Positions 16,548-25,096 of a DNA stretch of 64,000 nt are shown piece by piece. The first letter of the stretch is position 1. Each line of letters opens with the position of its first letter. The stretch covers positions 119,708-183,707 of the forward strand of contig CAOKHZ010000003.1 in assembly GCA_948468385.1 (NCBI GenBank), written 5' to 3'. The position numbers and the translations under genes were made by a program. Below the pieces are notes generated by a model. The model was given only the letters and a program-made list of their open reading frames with translations. It searched no databases and was not told the origin of the DNA. Source of the stretch: an uncultured Faecalicatena sp. (GTDB taxonomy: Bacteria; Bacillota; Clostridia; Lachnospirales; Lachnospiraceae).

Positions 16548-17720
16548 ATGTATGAGCCACGAATTACGGTAATGATTCCGGTATTTAATATGCAGGGGAC
16601 GATTACCAAGGCCATAGACAGCTTTTTTAGGCAGGATTATAAAAACAAGGAACTCTTGGTTTTGGACGGAGGCTCGACGGATGACACCGTGAATCTCATA
16701 AAACAATATGGCGGTTCCGTTGATTATTTTGTATCACAAAAAGATGGCGGGCCGTCCGACGCAATGGCAAAAAATTTAAAATATGCCACGGGCGACCTGG
16801 TTGCAATACTTGGAGCAGATGACTGGTATAACCAGGGTGCTCTTACGGCAGCGGCAAATACGTATAGGAAACACCAGGCCGACGTTCTTTATGGAGATTG
16901 CTGTTGTATACATTCTACTGGTGAAAGAGTGATCAAAAGTGCAAAAAACAAGGTGTTGGAAGACTTATATTATTATAATGCCGTCTTTACCAATGCCGCC
17001 TTTGTAAAAAAAGAATTGTTAGAGAAATATTATGAACAATACTGGCGGAAAAATAAGGAGAGAATCCATATTTCCACAGATCATTATCTTTGGCTTCTTC
17101 TTTATCATCAGGGAAAGCTTTTTGAATATATAGACTCAAGGGATGCTCTGACCAATTATTCGGTTTCAGGAAGATCCGCGGAAAAAGAGTATGAGGGCTG
17201 CATGGATGATGCAGAGATATTTCGGCTGGTTGTCGGAAATGACAGTGAAGCCGTAAAAAAATATTTACCCAAATTCAAAAGATATTTTGCGGCGCGTACT
17301 ATCTTATATTATGAAGATACCATGGCAAAAGAAGATTTTGAACTTGAACTTAAGAAATACCTGCCAGAAGGGGAACGTTATGTGATTTTTGGCACGGGAC
17401 ATATCGGAAATAAGGCAGAGCGGTTGGTGAGGCTTAGCAACGGGAAACTGGAATATTTTGTTGACAATAACTATGTCGCCAATACGGGAGACTATTTGGG
17501 TTACAAGATTTGTTCGCCGGAAAGGATAAAACAAGAGAAAAACCTATCTGTCATTATTTCTGCATTGGGGTGTGAAAATGCCATAATGAACCAACTGAAA
17601 GAGATGGGACTGGATGCTTCCATAAAGGTTATAGATTATTCTGATCTATGTGAGAACATACAAAATACGCTAGGTGTGGAGATTCTGACGGATGCATGGA
17701 AAAGGGGCGTTATCAGGTAG
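16548..17720 (+). CDS. GT2 glycosyltransferase with C-terminal Rossmann-like module
   Basis: 390 residues. Catalytic part: ITVMIPVFNMQGTITKAI, LVLDGGSTDDTVNLI, DGGPSDAMAKNL and the metal site GADDWYNQGAL. It aligns by eye with the GT2 at 4917 over the full length and the two are paralogues. The C-terminal module starts near residue 280 (VIFGTGHIGNKAERLV, then EYFVDNNY) and may read out or bind a nucleotide or sugar. Just upstream, the words GAATATTTCTTT and TTTGATATGGGAGA partly repeat the end of gmhA. The stop is one base from the next start. Cytoplasmic; donor unknown. Confidence 0.85.
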   Translation: MYEPRITVMIPVFNMQGTITKAIDSFFRQDYKNKELLVLDGGSTDDTVNLIKQYGGSVDYFVSQKDGGPSDAMAKNLKYATGDLVAILGADDWYNQGALTAAANTYRKHQADVLYGDCCCIHSTGERVIKSAKNKVLEDLYYYNAVFTNAAFVKKELLEKYYEQYWRKNKERIHISTDHYLWLLLYHQGKLFEYIDSRDALTNYSVSGRSAEKEYEGCMDDAEIFRLVVGNDSEAVKKYLPKFKRYFAARTILYYEDTMAKEDFELELKKYLPEGERYVIFGTGHIGNKAERLVRLSNGKLEYFVDNNYVANTGDYLGYKICSPERIKQEKNLSVIISALGCENAIMNQLKEMGLDASIKVIDYSDLCENIQNTLGVEILTDAWKRGVIR

Positions 17721-17721
17721 A

Positions 17722-18111
17722 ATGGAAGAAAGGAAGAAACTCTATATAGCGGGGGCACATTCCCGTTCCCGTACTTTGAAATCATACTTGAATTATCTTT
17801 ACCCGGACGTGGAGGTTTTGGCCTATCTCGTCAGTGAGGAATTACAAGATGAAAATCCTGATTTCATTGATGGAATTCCTGTTTTTCCTATTGTATATGG
17901 CAAGCAAAAGCAGGCCGTGGATAAAGATTCTCCGGTTTATCTCGGCACACGGGGGATAAATCATTCCAAGTTAATGAAAGAATTGTCGGCGGCAGGCTTT
18001 TCTGAAATCATTCCGGTGACGGTGGACATGGATATGGAGCTTCGCAATGCATATATGGAAAAATGGTATCGGGAGCAAGGAAGAGAATTTATTCTTATAG
18101 ATGATCTTTAG
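17722..18111 (+). CDS. Stand-alone Rossmann-like domain, DUF4422-associated
   Basis: 129 residues from ATG 17722, just after the GT2 stop; an ATG at 17692 in the same frame overlaps the GT2 gene and is unlikely. The protein starts KLYIAGAHSRSRTLKSYLNY and ends EFILIDDL. It resembles the nucleotide-binding modules attached to the GT2 and sulfotransferase proteins here. My recollection is that this sequence commonly forms the N-terminal part of DUF4422 proteins in Lachnospiraceae. The next gene is a DUF4422 protein in the same frame 120 nt on, and a dispersed repeat begins exactly at this stop codon. It may therefore be the front half of a split gene. Confidence 0.6.
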   Translation: MEERKKLYIAGAHSRSRTLKSYLNYLYPDVEVLAYLVSEELQDENPDFIDGIPVFPIVYGKQKQAVDKDSPVYLGTRGINHSKLMKELSAAGFSEIIPVTVDMDMELRNAYMEKWYREQGREFILIDDL

Positions 18112-18155
18112 TTACTATTCACGGGGCTGTGCGCTCCGCCGCACAGTCTCCGTCC
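18111..18155 (+). repeat. Dispersed repeat, family A (copy in glycan locus)
   Basis: Begins GTTACTATTCACGGGGCTG and continues with a GC-rich hairpin (GTGCG...CGCAC). The same word occurs at 31965, 38569, 50027 (reverse) and elsewhere. This is the only copy found inside the AT-rich 868-26160 block. It overlaps the TAG stop of the preceding gene. Confidence 0.75.
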
Positions 18156-18231
18156 GATAAAGCAATGATGTCGATTAGGCATTATGGAACCATAAAGAAA
18201 TAGGTATAAAACAAGAACAATAGGCGGGTGT

Positions 18232-18936
18232 ATGAAAGAAAACAAAACGGCGAGAATTTATGTGGCAAGTTCTATTTATGACAAGCCATTAAAGGGAGAA
18301 AGTTATAGTCCGAGGAAAGACGAGGCTGTCTTACAAGTTGGAGCCGCATTGACGGATCAGAGGATTTATAGCGGGGTAATGACAGATGATACGGGTGAGA
18401 ATATTTCGAAAAAAAATCAACAGTATTGTGAACTGACGGGGCTATATTGGATATGGAAAAATGCCAGGGAAGATTATGTCGGGATGGTACAGTACCGCAG
18501 GCATTTCCTCTTGCCGGAAAACTGGCTGGAAAGAATGATAGAGAATGACATCGATGTGATTTTGCCGGTACCGCTTTATGTTGCCCCGTGCCTTTCTAAG
18601 AATTATAGAGAGCGACACATAGCGTCGGATTGGGATTTTTTGATGGAACACATCCGGAAAAACCTTCCCGCGGAATACGAGCCGGCAACGAAATTTTTTG
18701 ACGGGAGCCTATATTCACCATGTAATATGCTGATTGCTAAAAAGCCTATCTTTGATGAGTTATGTTCGTGGCTGTTTCCGATTTTGGACGCGGTGGCCGC
18801 GCATATCGGGCGAAAGGAAGACAAGTACCAGAACCGTTACCCGGGCTTTATGTCGGAGAGGCTTATGACTTATTTTTTTGAGGGACGAAAACGTCAATAT
18901 AACGTAGTATATGCAAATAAAAACTTTTTGATTTGA
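18232..18936 (+). CDS. DUF4422 protein (putative glycosyltransferase)
   Basis: 234 residues; ribosome site AGGCGGG before ATG 18232. ARIYVASSIYDKPL, then NISKKNQQYCELTGLYWIWK, YVGMVQYRRHFLLPE, DVILPVPLYV, and the C-terminal LYSPCNMLIAKKPIFDELC and YPGFMSERLMTYFF are the signature blocks of DUF4422. This family is found in capsular and exopolysaccharide loci and thought to be glycosyltransferase-like. It is in the same frame as 17722-18111, separated by stops at 18109 and 18166. Together they would form a protein of the common two-part layout. Confidence 0.8.
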   Translation: MKENKTARIYVASSIYDKPLKGESYSPRKDEAVLQVGAALTDQRIYSGVMTDDTGENISKKNQQYCELTGLYWIWKNAREDYVGMVQYRRHFLLPENWLERMIENDIDVILPVPLYVAPCLSKNYRERHIASDWDFLMEHIRKNLPAEYEPATKFFDGSLYSPCNMLIAKKPIFDELCSWLFPILDAVAAHIGRKEDKYQNRYPGFMSERLMTYFFEGRKRQYNVVYANKNFLI

Positions 18937-18950
18937 GGGCGGAAGGCATC

Positions 18951-19892
18951 ATGAATATCAAGAGTGATTTTAAAAAATATTGCGCAATCGTAGGATATGG
19001 CATAGGGCAAGATTATAATAAAATGAAACGGCTTTTTGACGGGAAATTGGCATTTGATTATCTGGCTGACAAGAAATGGGAAAATTCAGATGTTGAAGAA
19101 TATGACGGGATTCCAATTATACGGTTACATCAATTGAGACGGATGAAGGGGGCTTTAATTGTCCTATTTCCGAGGTTCGCTTCGGTCAGGAAGGTTATTT
19201 TACGGGAGTTGGAAGACGTGGAATCCGAGATATGTTATGTCCATGACATATTTCCCACGGAGCGTTGTATCCGAAGCGAGGAACTGATTGCGCTACTTCC
19301 TAATACGGTATTTATGGATGATTTTCAAAACAAGATTGTATATGACGAGACGATTCCTGCTAATATCAGGATTTTTTTCACGGGCAGAAACAGCGTGGTT
19401 AGGATAGGCGGTAATCTGTCCGTTAACCATCTGGATATTTATTGTGAAGATGATGGGAATTGTACGATTGGCAAGCGAACGTCCGTGGAAGGGGCAGAAC
19501 TTTATGTTGCAGGAGCTAAACTGCAATTAGGGGAAGATTGTATGCTTTCCCGCGGGGTCAGGGTACGTACACATGATCTTCATCATATTTTTGATAGGTC
19601 GACCCATAAAAGAGTGAATTATGCGCAAGACGTGGTGATTGGAAATGGAGTTTGGATTGGTCAGGAGGCGGTTCTTCTTGCCGGTTCAAAGATTGGTACG
19701 GGCTCTATAGTTGGAGAAAGGGCGGTAACGTCTTCTGCTTTTGGAGAACATGTAATTATTGCAGGATGTCCGGCTAAAGTAATCAGAGAAGACATATGCT
19801 GGAGCAGAGACGGCACCGGATTTTTTAACCATGAACGGTTGGAAGAATGTATTGATGACACTGGATTTAGATATATAAATGAGAGTGATTAG
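18951..19892 (+). CDS. Left-handed beta-helix acyltransferase with N-terminal Rossmann-like domain
   Basis: 313 residues from ATG 18951 (GGAAGG upstream); a TTG at 18933 overlaps the previous stop. N-terminal ~115 residues: CAIVGYGIGQDYNKMKRLF with a following FDYLAD, again the sugar-binding-like module seen in its neighbours. Residues ~135-285 carry hexapeptide repeats (VVRIGGNLSVNHLDIYCED, CTIGKRTSV, VVIGNGVWIGQEAVLLAGS, IVGERAVTSSAF) and end with the family motif IAGCPAKVIRED. The histidine in HDLHHIFD could be catalytic. Likely O- or N-acetylates a sugar of the surface glycan. Confidence 0.8.
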   Translation: MNIKSDFKKYCAIVGYGIGQDYNKMKRLFDGKLAFDYLADKKWENSDVEEYDGIPIIRLHQLRRMKGALIVLFPRFASVRKVILRELEDVESEICYVHDIFPTERCIRSEELIALLPNTVFMDDFQNKIVYDETIPANIRIFFTGRNSVVRIGGNLSVNHLDIYCEDDGNCTIGKRTSVEGAELYVAGAKLQLGEDCMLSRGVRVRTHDLHHIFDRSTHKRVNYAQDVVIGNGVWIGQEAVLLAGSKIGTGSIVGERAVTSSAFGEHVIIAGCPAKVIREDICWSRDGTGFFNHERLEECIDDTGFRYINESD

Positions 19893-19923
19893 TGAGTAAG
19901 ATTAGTGATGACAGGAGATGAGA

Positions 19924-20853
19924 ATGATGAATTTTGAATCAATGGCCTCTGGTGCCGATTATGGCAGTCTGGACAAGTTAGAAGCGGAAGCCATATATAT
20001 TATGCGGGAGGTCGTAGCGGAGTGCGAGAAGCCGGTGATGCTTTACTCCATTGGAAAAGACAGCTCTGTCATGCTGCACCTTGCATTAAAGGCCTTCTAT
20101 CCGGAGAAACCGCCGTTCCCATTTATGCATATCGATACAACATGGAAGTTCCAGGAGATGATTACCTTTCGTGATCGGATGGCAGAAAAGTATAGCCTGA
20201 ACATGATTGTCTATACCAATGAAGACGGTGTGAAAAACGGAATCAATCCCTTTGATCACGGGGCGGCATATACGGATATCATGAAAACGGAAGCTTTGAA
20301 GCAGGCTCTTACGAAATATGGATTTACCGCGGCATTTGGCGGCGGCAGAAGAGACGAGGAGAAATCAAGGGCAAAAGAACGGGTCTTTTCTTTCCGAAAC
20401 AGTGCGCAGGCCTGGGAACCGAAGAACCAACGCCCGGAGCTATGGAAACTTTATAACACTCATATGAAAACGGGCGAGAGTATACGGGTTTTTCCACTTT
20501 CTAATTGGACGGAAAAGGATATCTGGCAATATATCCGCAGAGAAAACATTGAGATTGTACCGCTGTATTTTGCCAAGGAGCGGCCGGTGGTTTACCGGGA
20601 CGGAAACATCATCATGGTGGATGATGATAGGATGAAGCTGCTTCCCGGAGAGGAAATACGGCATAAGAAGGTGCGTTTTAGGACGCTTGGATGCTATCCG
20701 CTGACAGGCGGAGTTGAATCCGAGGCGGATACTCTGGATGCAATCGTGGCTGAGATTCTTGGAGCCGTCACGTCGGAGCGTACCAGCCGTGTCATAGATA
20801 AGGACGGCGGCAGTGCAAGCATGGAAAAGAGAAAGAGAGAGGGGTACTTTTGA
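19924..20853 (+). CDS. cysD: Sulfate adenylyltransferase subunit 2
   Basis: 309 residues. AGGAG at 19913-19917 best suits the ATG at 19924 (or 19927); the ATG at 19918 is too close. PAPS-reductase-type ATP pyrophosphatase fold with the PP-loop [20 protein letters not shown], then [57 protein letters not shown] and the C-terminal [16 protein letters not shown]. All are hallmarks of CysD. With CysN it makes adenosine 5'-phosphosulfate from sulfate and ATP. The next gene starts one base after its stop. Confidence 0.95.
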   Translation: MMNFESMASGADYGSLDKLEAEAIYIMREVVAECEKPVMLYSIGKDSSVMLHLALKAFYPEKPPFPFMHIDTTWKFQEMITFRDRMAEKYSLNMIVYTNEDGVKNGINPFDHGAAYTDIMKTEALKQALTKYGFTAAFGGGRRDEEKSRAKERVFSFRNSAQAWEPKNQRPELWKLYNTHMKTGESIRVFPLSNWTEKDIWQYIRRENIEIVPLYFAKERPVVYRDGNIIMVDDDRMKLLPGEEIRHKKVRFRTLGCYPLTGGVESEADTLDAIVAEILGAVTSERTSRVIDKDGGSASMEKRKREGYF

Positions 20854-20854
20854 A

Positions 20855-22681
20855 ATGAGTGACCTTTTGAAATTTATCACGTGCGGCAGCGTGGATGACG
20901 GAAAGTCAACGCTTATCGGACATATGTTGTATGATGCAAAGTTGCTCTTTGCCGATCAGAAACAAGCTTTGGAACTTGACAGCAAGGTAGGCAGTCGGGG
21001 AGGTGCCATCGATTACTCCCTTCTGCTGGACGGCCTGATGGCGGAACGTGAGCAGGGAATTACAATTGATGTCGCGTACCGTTATTTTACGACGGAGAAA
21101 AGAAGTTTTATCGTTGCGGATACGCCGGGACACGAGGAATATACAAGGAATATGGCGGTGGGAGCTTCCTTTGCGGAGCTTGCAGTTATTTTGGTGGATG
21201 CTTCGAAAGGGATTCTGACTCAGACAAGAAGGCATGCAAGAATCTGCGCGCTGATGGGAATTCGCTATTTTTGTTTTGCCGTGAATAAGATGGACCTTTT
21301 GCAGTATAGGTGGAAAGAATTTGAGAAAATTGAAAAGGCCATAAAAAAGCTTTCGATTGATCTTGAACTGTTCGATGTGACCGTGATTCCCGTTTCCGCC
21401 ACGGAGGGTGATAATGTCACAAGGCTATCCGAAAACATGCCGTGGTATCAGGGAAAAACGCTTCTTGACTATCTGGAAACGATAGATATTACGGATACGG
21501 ATACGGAAAACGGATTTATCCTTCCAATCCAGAGGGTATGCAGGCCAAATCATAATTTTCGTGGCTTTGAGGGGCAAGTGGAGGCAGGTGGCATCCATAC
21601 AGATGACGAGATAATGGTTCTGCCAAGTGGTGAAAAAGCATCCATAAAGTCAATTCTTGTTGCGGGAACAGAGACCCCCGAGGCAAGAAAAGGGATGCCG
21701 ATTACAATTTCGTTAGACAGAGATATTGATGTTTCAAGAGGATGTGTCATTGCCTCAAACGCAGGGCTTCATACGGGCAATTTATTTACGGCGCAGCTTT
21801 TGTGGATGGACGACGAGAACCTGATGGAGGGAAAAAATTATCTCCTTAAGCTTGGTACAAAAGAAATTCCCGCATCTATCATGAAGATTAAATATAAGCT
21901 GGACGTGAACAGCGGAGAACAGTTGAGCGCAAAACGACTTTACAAGAATGAGATTGCCGTGTGTGATATCAGTACGTCCCAATCCATTGTTTATGAGGAG
22001 TTTCGCATCTGCAAATCCATGGGCAGTTTTATCTTGATTGACCGGATATCGGATATGACCTCCGGCTGCGGAGTGATTCTCCATCCTTTAAGACGCTCCG
22101 AGAATCTTACTTTGCAAAGGACTGATATCACAAGAAGTCTTCGGGAAGAGCATATGCTTCAGAAGGCCGTGACCATATGGTTTACGGGATTGTCAGGATC
22201 CGGAAAATCAACTCTCGCCAACGAGCTTGAAAAGAGACTTTTTAATAAGGGACGATATACGATGCTTTTAGATGGTGACAACATCCGCATGGGGCTGAAT
22301 AAAAATCTGGGCTTTGAGCCGGAAGACCGTATTGAAAATATTCGTCGCATTGCTGAGACGGCGAAGCTCTTAAATGATGCGGGATTAATTGTGATTACGG
22401 CTTTTATTTCACCCTTTGAGAGTGATCGCTTGAGAGCACGGGAGATTATCGGAAATGAAAGTTTCATAGAGATATACGTAAGTACGTCTCTTGAGGAATG
22501 TGAGAGGCGGGATGTAAAGGGATTGTACAAAAAGGCAAGAGATGGCAGTATTCCGAACTTCACCGGTATTACAAGCCCGTATGAAAAGCCGCAGAATCCA
22601 GATATTCTCATAGACACGGAAAAAATTAGTTGTGAGGAAGCAGTAAATTTGATATTGCAAAAATTAGACGTTTATATGTGA
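20855..22681 (+). CDS. cysNC: Sulfate adenylyltransferase GTPase subunit fused to APS kinase
   Basis: 608 residues from ATG 20855. N-terminal EF-Tu-like GTPase: CGSVDDGKSTLIGHMLYD (G1), DTPGHEEYTRNM (G3) and AVNKMD (G4), then two beta-barrel domains up to ~residue 430. The C-terminal ~175 residues are APS kinase: WFTGLSGSGKSTLANELE (P-loop near 445), LLDGDNIRMGLNKNLGF, ENIRRIAETAKLL, CERRDVKGLYKKAR and FTGITSPYEKP. It makes PAPS, the sulfate donor. No sulfite or PAPS reductase gene is present, so the product is for sulfation rather than assimilation. CysN-CysC fusions are known in bacteria. Confidence 0.95.
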   Translation: MSDLLKFITCGSVDDGKSTLIGHMLYDAKLLFADQKQALELDSKVGSRGGAIDYSLLLDGLMAEREQGITIDVAYRYFTTEKRSFIVADTPGHEEYTRNMAVGASFAELAVILVDASKGILTQTRRHARICALMGIRYFCFAVNKMDLLQYRWKEFEKIEKAIKKLSIDLELFDVTVIPVSATEGDNVTRLSENMPWYQGKTLLDYLETIDITDTDTENGFILPIQRVCRPNHNFRGFEGQVEAGGIHTDDEIMVLPSGEKASIKSILVAGTETPEARKGMPITISLDRDIDVSRGCVIASNAGLHTGNLFTAQLLWMDDENLMEGKNYLLKLGTKEIPASIMKIKYKLDVNSGEQLSAKRLYKNEIAVCDISTSQSIVYEEFRICKSMGSFILIDRISDMTSGCGVILHPLRRSENLTLQRTDITRSLREEHMLQKAVTIWFTGLSGSGKSTLANELEKRLFNKGRYTMLLDGDNIRMGLNKNLGFEPEDRIENIRRIAETAKLLNDAGLIVITAFISPFESDRLRAREIIGNESFIEIYVSTSLEECERRDVKGLYKKARDGSIPNFTGITSPYEKPQNPDILIDTEKISCEEAVNLILQKLDVYM

Positions 22682-22690
22682 GGGAGACAA

Positions 22691-23470
22691 ATGTGGAATA
22701 TAGAGCTTGAGAATGCAAAAAGGGCGGCAGTTGCTGCTGGATTTGAAATTATGAAAGTATACGAAAACCACGAAAATTTGGAAATCTCATACAAGGATGA
22801 CGATATGCCGCTGACCATTGCGGACAGACGATCGAATGATTTGATTGTTTCTATGCTTCGAAGAGAATTTCCGAAGTATGCCATTTTGTCTGAGGAGGAA
22901 AAAGATAATAGGGGGCGGCTTTTAAATGACTATTGTTTTGTCATAGATCCGTTGGACGGAACGAAAGAGTTTATCAAACGCAACGGGCAGTTTACGGTGA
23001 ATATTGCACTCTCCTACAAAGGGAAGTCTGTTATGGACGTGATCTATGTTCCCGTTACACAAGAATTATATTATGCATCCGAGGGAGATGGTGCGTATAT
23101 AAAATACGGGGATGGAAGTATAAAAAAACTACATGTATCAGAGATTACGGATAAATCAAATATACGCGTGGTGATGAGTCGTTCCCATAGCTGTCATGAA
23201 ATGGATGAACTCATTAAAAAATACGGTTTTAAGAATCTCATCAGTATGGGAAGTTCTCTCAAAGGCTGCCTGATTGCAGAAGGTAAAGCGGAACTTTATT
23301 ATCGGTATAATCCAACAATGGAGTGGGATACGGCGGCAATGCAGTGTATCGTGGAGGAGGCCGGCGGGATTTTTAAGCAAATGGATGATACAGAAATGAG
23401 ATATAACCGGAATCATTCTTTGAACGATAAAGGGTTTTATGTAATAAACAGAGTCGAAAACAGACTTTAG
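22691..23470 (+). CDS. cysQ: 3'(2'),5'-bisphosphate nucleotidase
   Basis: 259 residues, 9 nt after cysNC. Inositol-monophosphatase fold with the metal ligands SEEEKD (67-72) and DPLDGTKEF (86-94), and the third metal aspartate in MEWDTAAMQCIVEEAGG. KRNGQFTVNIAL is typical of CysQ. It hydrolyses the PAP left by sulfotransferases and so relieves product inhibition. Its place directly behind cysDNC supports steady PAPS consumption by a sulfotransferase. Confidence 0.92.
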   Translation: MWNIELENAKRAAVAAGFEIMKVYENHENLEISYKDDDMPLTIADRRSNDLIVSMLRREFPKYAILSEEEKDNRGRLLNDYCFVIDPLDGTKEFIKRNGQFTVNIALSYKGKSVMDVIYVPVTQELYYASEGDGAYIKYGDGSIKKLHVSEITDKSNIRVVMSRSHSCHEMDELIKKYGFKNLISMGSSLKGCLIAEGKAELYYRYNPTMEWDTAAMQCIVEEAGGIFKQMDDTEMRYNRNHSLNDKGFYVINRVENRL

Positions 23471-23560
23471 ACGATTACCGAGAAGAAAGTAATGACACAT
23501 TGTTGGGAACGTGATATTTTAATCCAAGATAATTTAGAGGGGTAATGGTGAAACAGAGAA

Positions 23561-24238
23561 ATGAATTTTGAATTGACAGCATCTATGATGTGCGCGAACT
23601 TTGGTAACTTAGAAAAAGAAATCAAGGAACTCGATGAGGGTGGCATCGATTCTTTTCATATTGATGTTATGGACGGACGCTTTGTGCCAAACTTTGCTAT
23701 GTCTTTAAACGACATGAAATACATCGCCAGTGCAACAAAAAAACCGCTAGACGTACACTTGATGATTGAACATCCAAACAATAATGTGCAATTATTTCTA
23801 AATTATTTAAGACCCGCTGATACCGTATACATCCATCCAGAAGCAGAGTATCATCCCTCTACAACCCTGCAAAAGATTATTGATGCGGGGGTGACTCCAG
23901 GCATAGCGATTAATCCGGGTACAAGTGTGGAGACGATTTATGAGATGTTGCGTATTGTCAGGAAAGTGTTAATTATGACGGTCAATCCCGGCAATGCGGG
24001 TCAGATGTTTATGCCCTATGTGGGAGAAAAAATAACACGTCTTTTGAACTTGAAGTCTGAGATGAAATTCAAGGCCTATTGGGATGGGGCGTGCAGCGCG
24101 GACAAGATTATAAAGTACGCGCCGTTAGGAATGGATGGTTTTGTGCTTGGCACAACATTATTATTTGGGAAAGACAAACCTTATAAAGAAGTCATACAAG
24201 AAATCCGTAGGTATGGCGATGATGAAGATGAGAATTAA
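23561..24238 (+). CDS. Ribulose-phosphate 3-epimerase family protein
   Basis: 225 residues. TIM-barrel with the RPE pattern: SMMCANFGNLEKEI, FHIDVMDGRFVPNF (H33, D35), PLDVHLMIEHP (H66), IMTVNPGNAGQMF and WDGACSADKI (D175). The two catalytic aspartates and both histidines are kept, but the last loop reads DGAC rather than the usual DGG(V/I). This suggests a changed phosphate loop or a different ketose. It sits directly before the cytidylyltransferase/dehydrogenase pair, so interconverting ribulose and xylulose 5-phosphate for CDP-pentitol synthesis is reasonable. It could also feed the transketolase. The ribosome site is weak, and a short out-of-frame ATG reading frame (23547) precedes it. 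Confidence 0.8.
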   Translation: MNFELTASMMCANFGNLEKEIKELDEGGIDSFHIDVMDGRFVPNFAMSLNDMKYIASATKKPLDVHLMIEHPNNNVQLFLNYLRPADTVYIHPEAEYHPSTTLQKIIDAGVTPGIAINPGTSVETIYEMLRIVRKVLIMTVNPGNAGQMFMPYVGEKITRLLNLKSEMKFKAYWDGACSADKIIKYAPLGMDGFVLGTTLLFGKDKPYKEVIQEIRRYGDDEDEN

Positions 24239-24311
24239 TAAGGGGAGTTTGTGAAGGAAACCATTAAAAATATGGCGGTAGCCATGTAGCAAGCGTTAGG
24301 AAATCAATACA

Positions 24312-25076
24312 ATGAATATGGCAATTTTATTATCAGGTGGCGTTGGAAGCCGTATACATTCGGACGTGCCTAAACAATATATACATATCGGCGGCAGGAT
24401 GTTGGTTACATATGCACTTGCGACGCTGATAGAAGCTTCTTCCATTGACAAGATATTGATTGTGGCAGAATATGAGTGGTACGAAATTATCATGGCAGAT
24501 GCTAAGAAGAACCAAATTTCCATAGATAAAGTCATGGGATTTGCCACTCCCGGTTTTAACAGGCAAGCATCCATATTGAATGGGATGCAGGAAATATTGC
24601 GCCAAATTGCTCCTGAAATGTTGAGCGAGTGCCTAAATTGTAATGAAAACCGGGAAGATGTTGCAAACAATGATACGGTTTTCATTCATGATGCTGCCCG
24701 TCCGATGCTGTCGCAGAAACAAATAAGAGATTGTTTTGCTGCTCTTGCAGGGCATGATGGTGTGATGCCCGTGCTTCCAATGAAGGATACGGTATATTTA
24801 AGCCAAAATGGAAAGGTGGTTTCTAACCTATTAAATAGGAATCAAATTTTTGCCGGACAAGCACCGGAGCTGTTCCGCTTCAAAAAATATTATCAGGCAA
24901 ACTTGGCACTGATGCCGGATCGTCTGGCATCAGTTAATGGTTCTACAGAGCCCGCGGTGCTCGCCGGTATGGACATCGTCATGATTCCCGGCGACGAAAA
25001 AAACTTTAAGATTACAACGCCGGAAGATTTGGAGCGTTTCCATAGTCTGAGAAGTTGCAACATGTCTGACTTTTAA
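24312..25076 (+). CDS. IspD/TarI-type cytidylyltransferase
   Basis: 254 residues; AGGAAA upstream of ATG 24312. MNMAILLSGGVGSRIHSD and VPKQYIHIG form the nucleotide-binding loop. VFIHDAARPMLSQKQI and the C-terminal FKITTPEDLERFHSL are shared by IspD and TarI. The loop is LLSGGVGSR rather than the LAAG(x)G(x)R of housekeeping IspD. The next gene is a zinc polyol-phosphate dehydrogenase, the TarI-TarJ or AbpA-AbpB arrangement. The product is therefore more likely a CDP-pentitol than the isoprenoid precursor. Which pentitol phosphate it uses cannot be told. Confidence 0.8.
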   Translation: MNMAILLSGGVGSRIHSDVPKQYIHIGGRMLVTYALATLIEASSIDKILIVAEYEWYEIIMADAKKNQISIDKVMGFATPGFNRQASILNGMQEILRQIAPEMLSECLNCNENREDVANNDTVFIHDAARPMLSQKQIRDCFAALAGHDGVMPVLPMKDTVYLSQNGKVVSNLLNRNQIFAGQAPELFRFKKYYQANLALMPDRLASVNGSTEPAVLAGMDIVMIPGDEKNFKITTPEDLERFHSLRSCNMSDF

Positions 25077-25096
25077 CAGCAAAATGGGGGAATGTG

